Assembly (NCBI GenBank): GCA_045595285.1
Contig: JAZOAC010000027.1
Span: 16,367 to 80,366 of the forward strand
DNA: 64,000 nucleotides
DNA from: UBA1731 sp045595285
Lineage (GTDB): Bacteria; Verrucomicrobiota; Kiritimatiellia; RFP12; UBA1067
Direction: 5' to 3'
The notes beneath the pieces are model-generated. The model did not search any database. It saw only the letters and a list, made by a program, of their open reading frames with translations, and was not told the DNA's origin. Shown one piece after another: positions 33,468 to 41,930 of the stretch. The position numbers and the translations under genes are program-made. Positions within the stretch are counted from its first letter, which is position 1. Each line of letters begins with the position of its first letter.

Positions 33468-35684
33468 TCATTCGCGGTAGATGCGCTTAAAGTCCACTCC
33501 CTCGGCGGCCAGTGCGAAAACGGCTGACGGCAGCGAGGCCGTGTCTTCGCGCAGCTGGCGGAAATAGTCTGCATAAGTTTCAGGCGGCGCATCCTTTTGC
33601 GGAGCTCGCAATCCGATGAAAGTGTACTTCGCATCGACGGAGACTTCTGCTATGACTTTTGTCGGCGATTTGGCCGGATCGTGCGGCAGGACATGGACAT
33701 CGGCCTCGACGCGCGATGAAAGCAGAAAATCGTCGAGAATCTTTCTGGTGTCGGTCACGCTGACGCCGGTTTCGGCTATCTGGCAGAGGCGTATGCGTGT
33801 TTTCCGCACGGCCGATTGAACGATAAGACTTGCGAGCGACAGCATGAACGGGCCGTTCTGATTCTGGCCGCGCCACCATACATCAATGCGGTCAACGGCG
33901 GATTTTCCATCGGACGGCTCCGTCTGCAGCCTTTCACGGACAAACACCGCGCTTCTGCGGCGCTCGGCGATAAAGGATGCAAGGGCGCTTATGGATATCA
34001 GCCGGGGCTCTTTCATCGGTACGCCCACCAGAACCGTGTCCGGGACGAAAGGGCCGAACCCGTACGCGTGAACCAACGTGTACATCGTTGCGAATGGATC
34101 GTCTGACGCAAGAACGCGGACAAATGCGTCAAGACGCTTCTTTGCCGCCGCCGATCTCAGGATCTCGCTCAACTCTTCAATGCGCCCCGGCAATCCCGCG
34201 GCCTTGGGGACGATTGAGGCCAGTGTCACCATGCCCCGTCCGCCGGAAATGGCCCGTGAGAGATCTATGACATCGGAAGACTTAACCGGCAGTTCGGTAA
34301 AGGCGAGAACATCCGGACGCCAATTTCTGAGGTCGTGTTTCATCCCGTCGAGTTTGAACATTGCGGCTCTGGCGAGCGCGACCCAGAGTCCGGTGCGCAT
34401 ATCGCCCCAGCGAGCGGTCAATGCGCGGCGTTTTACAATCCAGAAAATGAACGTCTCCATCCCCAGTGCGACAAAGGTCCATCCCGGGCTGATCATGAAC
34501 ATCGCAATGACGCAGAGAATGAAGCCGAGGAAGGAGAACGGAGCCTTGACCTTGAATGTCGGACGCCAGGATGGATTGCCCATTGCGCTTTCAAGCGCCG
34601 CGGAAAGGTTCAGGAGCGCGTAGGTCGAAAGATTGAACATCGTCAGCACGGGGGCGATGGCGTTTATGTCGCCTAGCCAAAGGCAGACCGCCGCGATGCC
34701 GAAGCAGCAGAAAGAGCCGAATCGCGGGTTGTCCGTTTTTCCCCAGCCGCGGGCGAAAGCGCGCGGGAGAATCCGGTCGCGCGCCAGCGCCTGGAATACG
34801 CGCGGTGCGCAGAGGAAGCTGCCAACCGCGCTTGAAAGCGTCGCCGCCCACACGCCGAGCAGGATAGGGAATGTCCACTTTGCGCACTTGGTGAAGATCA
34901 TGGTGTCGGTCCTGAGAATCGCGCTGTCGGAGACGTAGATTGAAAGGAATATGGGTATGGACATGTAAATCGCGTAGCCTGTAAGAACAGCCGCTATTGT
35001 CCCCAAGGGAATGGAGCGCGCAGGATTTTTCAGGTCGCCCGACATTCCCACTCCGGAGAGAATCCCCGTAACCGCCGGGAAGAATACCGCGAATACGGGC
35101 CAGAAGCCGAGCGGGGCGGGAAGATTTTCAGGTGATGCCGCCGTGAGGGAGCTTGGCGCGGAACCCATGAAAAACGAGACCAGAGAAAACGCTATCGCTC
35201 CCATGATGAAATATTGTGATTTCAGCGCGATATCGGCCGAAACGGTTGAGACGACAGCGAGTATCAGAAGCGTCGCAAAGCCGACGAGGCGGGGATCCCA
35301 CGTTCCGACGTGCGGGAGAGAGGAGTTTACCAGCGCTTCGGAAAAACCGGCGATATAGAATGAAACGCCTATGGCTTGGGCGAGGGCGAGCGGCAGCCCC
35401 ATCGCCGCGCCCGCTTCAACTCCGAACGAGCGTGAGAGCATAAAGTATGCGCCTCCGCCTTTCATGCGCATGTTTGTGGCGAGCGCCGAAATCGAAAGGC
35501 CTGTAAGAAACGTAATTAAGCTTCCGACGGTTACGATTATGAGTGAAGTCGTGAGCCCTACATTGCCCAGCATCCAGCCGAATCTAAGGTACATGACGAC
35601 ACCGATGATCGTCAGGATGCTCGGGGTATATACTCCCTGAAAGGTTCCGAAACCATAACCTCTGTTTTCCACGTTCTTTTTCAT
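33468..35684 (-). CDS. Cation-chloride cotransporter-like APC permease (SLC12 type)
   Basis: This is a protein of about 738 residues. The first 450 are 12 membrane helices with the SLC12 pattern: GVYTPSILTIIGVVMYLRFGWMLGNVGL in helix 1, MKGGGAYFMLSRSFGVEAGAAMGLPLALAQAIG and GVGMSGDLKNPARSIPLGT. The C-terminal 290 residues are a soluble domain like that of eukaryotic cation-chloride cotransporters. Bacterial members may move amino acids or ions. The ATG at 35684 lies ten bases after TATGAT (35695-35700, minus strand); the ATG at 35699 overlaps that box and is less likely. It runs opposite to both neighbours. Confidence 0.85.
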   Translation of the reverse strand: MKKNVENRGYGFGTFQGVYTPSILTIIGVVMYLRFGWMLGNVGLTTSLIIVTVGSLITFLTGLSISALATNMRMKGGGAYFMLSRSFGVEAGAAMGLPLALAQAIGVSFYIAGFSEALVNSSLPHVGTWDPRLVGFATLLILAVVSTVSADIALKSQYFIMGAIAFSLVSFFMGSAPSSLTAASPENLPAPLGFWPVFAVFFPAVTGILSGVGMSGDLKNPARSIPLGTIAAVLTGYAIYMSIPIFLSIYVSDSAILRTDTMIFTKCAKWTFPILLGVWAATLSSAVGSFLCAPRVFQALARDRILPRAFARGWGKTDNPRFGSFCCFGIAAVCLWLGDINAIAPVLTMFNLSTYALLNLSAALESAMGNPSWRPTFKVKAPFSFLGFILCVIAMFMISPGWTFVALGMETFIFWIVKRRALTARWGDMRTGLWVALARAAMFKLDGMKHDLRNWRPDVLAFTELPVKSSDVIDLSRAISGGRGMVTLASIVPKAAGLPGRIEELSEILRSAAAKKRLDAFVRVLASDDPFATMYTLVHAYGFGPFVPDTVLVGVPMKEPRLISISALASFIAERRRSAVFVRERLQTEPSDGKSAVDRIDVWWRGQNQNGPFMLSLASLIVQSAVRKTRIRLCQIAETGVSVTDTRKILDDFLLSSRVEADVHVLPHDPAKSPTKVIAEVSVDAKYTFIGLRAPQKDAPPETYADYFRQLREDTASLPSAVFALAAEGVDFKRIYRE

Positions 35685-35770
35685 AGGGCCAAGTATCATA
35701 TCAAATTTTTTTGATAGTTATGCAATATTTCATGGCTTCGTGAAACGCTGGATGTCTAGCCGGATTTGAT

Positions 35771-35780
35771 ATGGTATAAT
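35771..35780 (+). promoter_or_regulatory. Extended -10 box of the parvulin gene
   Basis: TGGTATAAT with hexamer 35775-35780. Transcription would start near 35787, leaving a leader of about 67 bases with AAAGGA before ATG 35854. It is divergent from the SLC12-like gene's box at 35695-35700. Confidence 0.55.
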
Positions 35781-35853
35781 CTGCGGAAAAAAAAACAGTA
35801 CGGAGAAGCGTGCGGGTTGCCGCCGCAGTGCCGTTTTAGACAAAGGAATGAAG

Positions 35854-36615
35854 ATGAAGAAACTTTTCGTTAATGGTGAGGAGATTCCGGAGACGGTGAT
35901 TCAGTCCGCGGTGGAACAGATGCTGAACTTCTACGCCATGCAGGGCGTGCCGCAGGAGGCCCTGAAGGAGCATATGGAAGAGCTGGTGTCGACGGCTCAC
36001 GAGCAGGTAATCGGAGCCAAGATACTTGATGACGCCGCCAAGAGCGCCGGCAAGACACGTGAGGAGCTCATCGCCAAGGCGACTGAGGACGTTGCAGCTC
36101 CAACGGATGAGGATTGCGAGAAGTACTATAATGAGAACCGCGAGGCGTTCAAGGCGCCGCCGCAGGTTCGGGCAAGCCACATCCTCGTCAAGACCGATGG
36201 CGACGACGAGGAGACGAAGGCAAAGGCACGCGCGAAGATCGATTCAATCCGTGCTAGTGTGACGAGCGAGATCAATGTGGAGAAGGCTTTTGCGGACGCT
36301 GCGCGCGAGAACTCCGATTGTCCGTCCGGGCGCGAAGGCGGCGATCTCGGATGGTTCGGTCCCGGGCAGATGGTCCCTGAGTTCGACAAGGCCGCTTTCG
36401 AGATGAAGGTGGACGAGATTTCGAATGTGGTGGAGACGCAGTTTGGTTTTCACATTCTGCGCAAGACCGGCGAAAAGCCCGGCTGCGAGAGGTCGTTTGA
36501 CGAAGTGAAGGATTCTCTCAGGGCGTCGCTCATGCGTGAGATGCAGAACGCGGCTTTCGGACGATTCATGGGTGAACTGCGCGCATCGGCGAAAATCGAG
36601 TTCCGCGACGAGTGA
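35854..36615 (+). CDS. Parvulin-type peptidyl-prolyl isomerase
   Basis: This is a 253-residue protein. The N-terminal half is helical and SurA/NifM-like (VEQMLNFYAMQGVPQEALKEHMEELV). The parvulin domain (about 108-225) shows VRASHILVK, NSDCPSGREGGDLGWFGPGQMVPEFDKAAF and ETQFGFHILRKTG. There is no signal peptide, so it may act in the cytoplasm, unlike SurA or PpiD. The ATG at 35854 has a 6-base spacing from AAAGGA and is preferred to 35848. Confidence 0.88.
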   Translation: MKKLFVNGEEIPETVIQSAVEQMLNFYAMQGVPQEALKEHMEELVSTAHEQVIGAKILDDAAKSAGKTREELIAKATEDVAAPTDEDCEKYYNENREAFKAPPQVRASHILVKTDGDDEETKAKARAKIDSIRASVTSEINVEKAFADAARENSDCPSGREGGDLGWFGPGQMVPEFDKAAFEMKVDEISNVVETQFGFHILRKTGEKPGCERSFDEVKDSLRASLMREMQNAAFGRFMGELRASAKIEFRDE

Positions 36616-36628
36616 CAGGTGTTGTCCT

Positions 36629-36651
36629 GCGGCCTTGCGCAAGCCGGCCGC
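36629..36651. terminator. Hairpin between convergent genes
   Basis: GCGGCC (36629-36634) pairs with GGCCGC (36646-36651) around a palindromic TTGCGCAA core. It lies in the 35-base gap between the parvulin gene and the prenyltransferase gene and could end both transcripts. No T-run. Confidence 0.4.
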
Positions 36652-37580
36652 TATCGCATTCCGGCGTATATCGCTATTGCGTAGAGCGTGCCGAAGACGG
36701 TGTATATCCCGCCTGAGGCACGCTCGAGCCTTATCCATTTGGGGGTTTCTGGACATTCGAGATATGTGCGCGTGGCGGTGGCAAGGGTCCGTCGGGTGAG
36801 CGGAAGCGCCATGAACGGGAGCAGGAAGATCCTGCCGTACTGGGCAATCAGCATTCCGCATACGGCATACGGAAGCAGATGGCATATCCAGTACAGGACC
36901 AGCGCATTTCTCGGACCAAATGCAGATGCGACGGTTCTTATTCCGGCAAGCCTGTCGGTGGGAATGTCGCGCATGTCGTTTCCGTGCATGATGATGCACA
37001 CGAGCGACGCCAACGGAAGCGACAGCAGCGCCGCAAGCGGCGTGACATGCGTCAATGCGTCGGCCGGACGCAGTATGCATATCGCCACGAACATCTCCAG
37101 CGGACCCATGAGAAACGCGACGAACGGAACGCCCAGCCCGAGATACTTGAATCTGATCCCGGTGGAATAGTTGGTTGAACCGAGGAGTCCGATGAACCCA
37201 GCGGCGAGGAGCGGTATTGACATGCGCCATTCTCCGTCGTCACGGTAGAGGCACAGCGCCAGACCCAGCGCAGCGGCGACCGCGGCGCAGAAGAGCGCCA
37301 CCGCAAGAAGCATGCGCATTGAAATGATGCCTTCCTGGACCTGTGGGGTTGTACGGATCGCTCCCGGCACCCTGTCCACCCCGGAGCGTTCATCGCCCCA
37401 CGAGTTTAGCAGGTTCACCGTTGACTGGAAGAAGATGCCGGAGATGAGCCCTATCCACCACCTCGCGATGCCGTGGGTGGGGGGCGCCATCGCCAATGCC
37501 ACGATAAAAGGTATCAGCGTCGCCGTGTAGCTCCAGGGCCTGAAAACGAAAAACCAGGCTTTTGTCTTTTTCTTATCCAT
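36651..37580 (-). CDS. UbiA-family prenyltransferase (MenA-like)
   Basis: This 309-residue integral membrane protein has eight to nine helices. The two Asp-rich prenyl-diphosphate sites are visible: NLLNSWGDERSGVDR and HGNDMRDIPTDRLAGIRT. Length, the N-terminal FVFRPWSYTATLIPFIVAL and the first motif fit 1,4-dihydroxy-2-naphthoate prenyltransferase of menaquinone synthesis, but no other men genes are in view. The ATG at 37580 (MDKKKTKAW) is preferred to an upstream in-frame start at 37676 inside the NamZ gene. It lies 31 bases after namZ. Confidence 0.85.
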   Translation of the reverse strand: MDKKKTKAWFFVFRPWSYTATLIPFIVALAMAPPTHGIARWWIGLISGIFFQSTVNLLNSWGDERSGVDRVPGAIRTTPQVQEGIISMRMLLAVALFCAAVAAALGLALCLYRDDGEWRMSIPLLAAGFIGLLGSTNYSTGIRFKYLGLGVPFVAFLMGPLEMFVAICILRPADALTHVTPLAALLSLPLASLVCIIMHGNDMRDIPTDRLAGIRTVASAFGPRNALVLYWICHLLPYAVCGMLIAQYGRIFLLPFMALPLTRRTLATATRTYLECPETPKWIRLERASGGIYTVFGTLYAIAIYAGMR

Positions 37581-37611
37581 GGTCGAATAGTTGAAATGCG
37601 GCAAGCGTGGC

Positions 37612-38658
37612 TCAGTAGAGATTGATCCGTCTCTTTGCGTAGGCGGCGAGCGGACTCTTCCATTCCGATGGGTCATACGACGTGCCGCCCATCAGTTTTG
37701 CAAGCCATTCCTCGCGCGCGCCCTTCGCAATCTGCCTCGGCCAATGCCTGCGTATCGAGGCGAGAAGCGCCATGCCTGCGGTTACAGGGCGGTAGCGCCC
37801 GGGGGTTTCCACGGAAAGCAGTACGCCCGCGATCTTGCCCCATCTGTATTCGCGCATGGAAAGGCCGCATTTCTTGAGCTTGTCTTCGGTGTCGCGGATG
37901 AGTTTCCGGGGATCCATCCATTCCGCGCCAAGCACACGGAACGCAAGATTGCCTCCGCGGTCGGTGTCAAGTGCCGGAAACGCCTCCGTGAACACCGTCA
38001 CCGGATAGAGCACGGCGGCATCCCAGCTCTTGATGCCGGGAGACGGCGGAAGGAAGCCCGGCCACGGTTCTTGCAATTTGTGGCTCCAGCCCTTCATTCT
38101 GATGACGGAGAGCTTTACTTTCGGAATGTCGATGGCCATGTAGTGAGCCTCTTCGCCGATAGTCATCCCGTGGCAGAGCGGAAGGTTGGCGGGGCATACG
38201 AAGCCCATGTGCTCGCCGTCGGGCATAGGACCGTCCACAATGCCGCCAAGTGGGATGGGCCTGTCCAGCACGATCACCTCGACTCCGTTTTCGGCGGCGG
38301 CCTCCATCACCAGCTTGAGCGTCGCAAGATACGTGTAGCAGCGTATGCCTATGTCCTGAAGGTCGATGACTATCCGTTCAAGACCCCTGAGCATTCTCGG
38401 GGTCGGTTTGCGGGCGTCTCCATAGAGCGAGAATACCGGTATCTTCCATCTTGGATGCCGCGCGTCACTCGTCCTTTCTCCGGGCGCGGCAAGACCGAAA
38501 TATCCGTGTTCAGCTGAAAACACCGCCTTGAACGCGTGGGGAAGGCTCTCGTGAAGCATCTCACCCAGCGGAGATGTCTGCTGAGAGAGGATGCCGAACG
38601 GCCTTCCGGTTTTGAGCTTCGTCAGGAGAGACCTGTAGTCTACGGAAAAACATTTCAT
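37612..38658 (-). CDS. NamZ-like exo-beta-N-acetylmuramidase (DUF1343)
   Basis: This 348-residue protein belongs to the DUF1343 family. Signatures are FGILSQQTSPLG, FSAEHGYFG, PTPRMLRG, IDLQDIGIRCYTYLATL, VIVLDRPIPLGG and CHGMTIGEEA. NamZ releases terminal MurNAc from peptidoglycan fragments, so this is probably a cell-wall recycling enzyme. There is no signal peptide, whereas many homologues are secreted. The start is at 38658: the ATG at 38667 overlaps the -10 box TATAAT (38666-38671, minus strand), which lies seven bases before 38658. Confidence 0.87.
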   Translation of the reverse strand: MKCFSVDYRSLLTKLKTGRPFGILSQQTSPLGEMLHESLPHAFKAVFSAEHGYFGLAAPGERTSDARHPRWKIPVFSLYGDARKPTPRMLRGLERIVIDLQDIGIRCYTYLATLKLVMEAAAENGVEVIVLDRPIPLGGIVDGPMPDGEHMGFVCPANLPLCHGMTIGEEAHYMAIDIPKVKLSVIRMKGWSHKLQEPWPGFLPPSPGIKSWDAAVLYPVTVFTEAFPALDTDRGGNLAFRVLGAEWMDPRKLIRDTEDKLKKCGLSMREYRWGKIAGVLLSVETPGRYRPVTAGMALLASIRRHWPRQIAKGAREEWLAKLMGGTSYDPSEWKSPLAAYAKRRINLY

Positions 38659-38665
38659 ATAGGCC

Positions 38666-38697
38666 ATTATATCATAACTTTGTTTTTGTGGTACAAT
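38666..38697. promoter_or_regulatory. Divergent -10 boxes of namZ and tilS
   Basis: On the minus strand TGATATAAT (hexamer 38666-38671) serves namZ, with only seven bases to its ATG. On the plus strand TGGTACAAT (hexamer 38692-38697) serves tilS, with about 55 bases of leader and GGAG before ATG 38758. The two hexamers are only 20 bases apart, so the promoters overlap back to back. Confidence 0.6.
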
Positions 38698-38757
38698 GGG
38701 CGGCGTTTGCGTTTTGACCGCCGTTGGCCAAGCCGTGCGGCGAATACGGAGATTGAA

Positions 38758-39846
38758 ATGGCGGCAGTGAGATATAGAATGGGCCTGGCGGTGTCAGGAG
38801 GTGCGGATTCGGTGGCGCTTTTGGTGCTGATGGCGGAGCTTCGCATGAAGCATGGCTTCGAGGCGGTGGTCCTGCATTTCGACCATGGGATCCGCAGCGA
38901 TTCATCGGAGGACGCGGAGTTTGTGCGCCGTCTTGCCGAGCGCTTCGGACTTCAGTTCCGTATGTCTCGTGTGAAGGTTGTTCGCAGGAAGGGCGAGTCC
39001 ATCGAGATGGCGGCGCGGCGCGAAAGGCTTGCGTTCTTCGGGGCATGCATGAAGAGCCTCCGTCTCGACTGCATCGCCACCGGACATCACATGGATGATG
39101 TCGCGGAGACTTTTCTCATGCGGCTCAAGCGCGCGTCCGGCGCGGATGGTCTTGCCGGACTGAAGCCTGTGAGTTTCGTGGATGGGATAGTGTTCGTGCG
39201 ACCTCTGCTGAACGTGCGCGGCGGCGAACTTCGCTCGTTTCTGAAGTCGCGTGGAATCGCCTGGCGTGAAGACTCCACAAACAGTGACACCGCGATACTC
39301 CGCAATAAGGTGCGGCATGTAATCTTGCCGTTCCTAGAACGGGAGCTTGATCCGAAGATTGTGGAGCATATCTGCCGGAGCGCAGGCTATCTCAGGGAAA
39401 TTGCCGAGGGCGCGGGAAGATTCCAGGCGGCAGAGGTTTACGGTGTGCCGTCTCCGGATCTGGCGGAACCAAGGGCGGATGCGTTGCCGGAGAATTTCAC
39501 TCTAGAAGTGGAGGAGACTGTTGGATATGAGATCCCACCGATTGAGATCGGACTGCTTCCGGCGAGCGGATGGTTTGACGCGACGGTGCTGAAGGGCCGT
39601 ACGATTGAGGTGCGAAAATGGCGTGACGGTGACTGGATGAAGCCTTGCGGTTTCCCGCATCGCAGAAAGCTCCAGGATATCTTCGTGACTGCCAAGACTC
39701 CGCCATCCGTACGTCGCTCCCTGCCGATAGTCGTCGATGTCGAAACTGGGGAGGTGCTTTGGATACCTGGATACCGGGTGTCCGACTCGGTCAAGGTTCC
39801 GTCCAAGACCGCACCGTCACTCAGATTCCGTCTGCAACGAACCTAG
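38758..39846 (+). CDS. tilS: tRNA(Ile)-lysidine synthase
   Basis: This 362-residue enzyme converts C34 of the AUA-reading tRNA-Ile to lysidine with ATP and lysine. The PP-loop is AVSGGADSVALL (13-18), followed by LHFDHGIRSDS, EMAARRERLAFF, TGHHMDDVAETFLMRL, WREDSTNSDT and RNKVRHVILPFLE. The C-terminal TilS domain ends with RKLQDIFVTAKTPPSVRRSLPIV. The ATG at 38758 follows GGAG by six bases; the frame is open further upstream but overlaps the namZ promoter. A tRNA gene lies downstream. Confidence 0.93.
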   Translation: MAAVRYRMGLAVSGGADSVALLVLMAELRMKHGFEAVVLHFDHGIRSDSSEDAEFVRRLAERFGLQFRMSRVKVVRRKGESIEMAARRERLAFFGACMKSLRLDCIATGHHMDDVAETFLMRLKRASGADGLAGLKPVSFVDGIVFVRPLLNVRGGELRSFLKSRGIAWREDSTNSDTAILRNKVRHVILPFLERELDPKIVEHICRSAGYLREIAEGAGRFQAAEVYGVPSPDLAEPRADALPENFTLEVEETVGYEIPPIEIGLLPASGWFDATVLKGRTIEVRKWRDGDWMKPCGFPHRRKLQDIFVTAKTPPSVRRSLPIVVDVETGEVLWIPGYRVSDSVKVPSKTAPSLRFRLQRT

Positions 39847-39941
39847 ATATTCAGCATGAGGTGTACTACATCTGAAAAGTGCTCTAGTATCATGGATTTT
39901 GTCGCCAAATTGGCCAAGACCTCATTTTTTGCGAAAACTGC

Positions 39942-39970
39942 TTGCGTTCGAGATGCTGTTTTGATAGAAT
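39942..39970 (+). promoter_or_regulatory. Promoter of tRNA-Ser
   Basis: TTGCGT (39942-39947), a 17-base spacer and TAGAAT (39965-39970, in TGATAGAAT). Transcription would start near 39977, about 13 bases before the mature tRNA. Confidence 0.65.
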
Positions 39971-39989
39971 GTGCCGCGTTTTTTGATTA

Positions 39990-40080
<91 letters not shown>

Positions 40081-40110
40081 CATGGCGAACGTTGAGCGAA
40101 AGGATCATGA

Positions 40111-40575
40111 ATGATGCGTTCCGGTCTTGAATCCCTTAAGTTTCTCGGTGCGGGTTCGTCGGTGCCGTCAGGCTATTCCCCTAGAGTTCTCGAGGCGTTT
40201 CCCAATGTGCATCCCGATCGCGACTATTGGGTCACGTTCACATGTCCTGAGTTCACCACTCTCTGTCCCAAGACGGGGCAGCCGGACTTTGCCACGCTCA
40301 CGATACGCTACATTCCCGCGAAGACGCTTGTGGAGTCCAAGTCCCTCAAGCTGTACCTTTTCGGTTTCCGCAACCATGGAGATTTCCATGAGGATGTGGT
40401 GAACATCATCTACAACGATCTTGTTGCGCTGCTCAAGCCGAAATACATGGAGGTCATCGGAAAGTTCGCGCCGCGGGGCGGAATCTCCATCGATCCTTTC
40501 GTGAACGGCGGCATCGGGGCAAAGTACCGCAAGTTGGCCGAGTGCCGTTTCGCCGCCTGGAACGGCGTGCGCTGA
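40111..40575 (+). CDS. queF: NADPH-dependent 7-cyano-7-deazaguanine reductase
   Basis: This 154-residue enzyme of the short QueF class reduces preQ0 to preQ1 in queuosine synthesis. The signature CPEFTTLCPKTGQPDFA holds the thioimide-forming Cys52 and Asp59. ESKSLKLYLFGFRNHGDFHED is the NADPH/substrate region, followed by GGISIDPFVN. Two ATGs (40111 and 40114) follow AAAGG. No other que genes are adjacent; the upstream tRNA-Ser is not a queuosine target. Confidence 0.94.
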   Translation: MMRSGLESLKFLGAGSSVPSGYSPRVLEAFPNVHPDRDYWVTFTCPEFTTLCPKTGQPDFATLTIRYIPAKTLVESKSLKLYLFGFRNHGDFHEDVVNIIYNDLVALLKPKYMEVIGKFAPRGGISIDPFVNGGIGAKYRKLAECRFAAWNGVR

Positions 40576-40594
40576 CAGAGCCTCATCCCCGCCC

Positions 40595-41911
40595 ATGAGG
40601 CCTGTTAGAGATACGATACCTGTAAACCTGATATGCGACGGGCGTCCGGCGCTCATCGTCGGGTATGGCAGGGTTGGTCAGCGGAAACATAAGTTTCTCC
40701 TGTCGTGCGGCGTATCCGTGAGGGTAATAGCGCCTGATGCGGCTTCAATGAAGGAGGGGACAGACCCTGCCGGATACCTGAAGCGCAGGTTCAGGGCGGG
40801 GGACTGCAAAGGGGCGCTTGTGGTGTTCGCATGCACCGACGACAAGCATGTTAACCGGGCGGTCCTTGAAGACGCCCGGCGGCACAATGTTCCCTGCTGC
40901 TGCGCGGACCAGAACTGGGCGGATGCCGATTTCACGACGCCGGCGGTGGCGCGTGGCGCGGGTGTCACGGTCGCCGTCTCCACCAGCGGCGCGTCTTGCG
41001 CGAGCGCAAAGGAGCTGAGGCGCTCCCTTGAATCCTTCCTGGACGGACGCGAGTCCGGCAAGGTCGTCGTGATCGGCACAAGCGACGGGTACACATCCTC
41101 CGACAGGTTGGCGGCGTTTCACCTTTCACCGGATGCCAGGAAGGAGATGGTCCGTTTCCTTTACGGCATCAAGGGGGTTGAAGGCCTTGTCGTCCTCAAT
41201 ACGTGCAGCCGCGTGGAGGTCGCGCTGTATGGAAGCGTGGATATGGAACTGGTGAAGAGGCTTATGCATTTCCACCGCCTCGGCGAGAGCGAATATTTCA
41301 TCCTTGAGGGTGCGGATGCTTTCAGGCATGTTGTGATGGTGACCGCAGGGCTCAAGTCTGCATGGGCGGGTGAGTTTCACGTCGTCAGTCAGGTGAAGGA
41401 CGCCCTTGTGGAGTCGCTTGAGTGCGGGATGCTCGACGGCAGGCTGAAGGGATTCTTTGACAGTGCTCTGCGCACCGCCAAGAAAGTGCGCAGGGCCGTG
41501 TCGGGGATGTTGGAGGTCAAGGAGATAGAGGCTACGGCCGTGGATTATCTGTCGTCAAGGATCGATCTCGCCACTGCCCGCGTTGTGGTGCTCGGTTCCG
41601 GCAGGATCGGTTCTGCGGTCGCTGGAATGCTCAAGGGCTGCAACGTGAAGATTGTGCACCATGGTGAAAGGATTCCGCGTTGCGACGCGCTCGTGTGCGC
41701 GCTGTCGACGCAGGATCCGGTTGTGACGCGTCCCCGGAAGGAGTGTGTGGTGGTTGATCTCGGGATGCCGCCGAACTGTGCGCCCGCATCGGGTGCGGTT
41801 TCCCTCGACGAACTCAAGAACTGGCGCCGTTCCCAGACGGGGGCGATCGATGCGGCGATGTCTCGAGCCGAATCCATCATTGCATCGGAGCTTGAGTGCC
41901 TGCGCCTGTAG
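40595..41911 (+). CDS. Fusion of precorrin-2 dehydrogenase and glutamyl-tRNA reductase
   Basis: This is a 438-residue protein. Residues 1-150 match the NAD-binding siroheme synthase domain (CysG N-terminal/SirC): ALIVGYGRVGQRKHKFLL, VVFACTDDKHVNRAV, ADFTTPAVARG and VAVSTSGASCASAKELR. Residues about 157-438 are HemA: VVVIGTSDG, LNTCSRVEVALYG with the catalytic Cys204, GLKSAWAGEFHVVSQVKDAL, and a NAD-binding VVVLGSGRIGSAVAGML. The C-terminal dimerisation domain of normal HemA (about 420 residues) is missing or reduced to one short helix. GTDP at 55-58 comes from the GGGGACAGACCCTG repeat. hemL follows after 19 bases. Confidence 0.85.
   Translation: MRPVRDTIPVNLICDGRPALIVGYGRVGQRKHKFLLSCGVSVRVIAPDAASMKEGTDPAGYLKRRFRAGDCKGALVVFACTDDKHVNRAVLEDARRHNVPCCCADQNWADADFTTPAVARGAGVTVAVSTSGASCASAKELRRSLESFLDGRESGKVVVIGTSDGYTSSDRLAAFHLSPDARKEMVRFLYGIKGVEGLVVLNTCSRVEVALYGSVDMELVKRLMHFHRLGESEYFILEGADAFRHVVMVTAGLKSAWAGEFHVVSQVKDALVESLECGMLDGRLKGFFDSALRTAKKVRRAVSGMLEVKEIEATAVDYLSSRIDLATARVVVLGSGRIGSAVAGMLKGCNVKIVHHGERIPRCDALVCALSTQDPVVTRPRKECVVVDLGMPPNCAPASGAVSLDELKNWRRSQTGAIDAAMSRAESIIASELECLRL
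40756..40769. repeat. GGGGACAGACCCTG motif within the hemA fusion gene
   Basis: Copy of the short repeat, read as GTDP at residues 55-58 in the variable loop of the precorrin-2 dehydrogenase domain. Confidence 0.6.
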
Positions 41912-41930
41912 GATCGGAAAGGATATGGAT

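Noticed and set aside
35682..35699. ATG at 35699 as start of the SLC12-like gene
   Set aside because: It overlaps the TATGAT box; the ATG at 35684 fits the spacing seen at other genes.
36244..37230. Minus-strand frame of 328 codons across the parvulin/prenyltransferase boundary
   Set aside because: It overlaps two well-supported genes and has Arg/His-rich shadow composition.
37591..38517. Plus-strand frame of 308 codons
   Set aside because: It is antisense to namZ and lacks a start signal and motifs.
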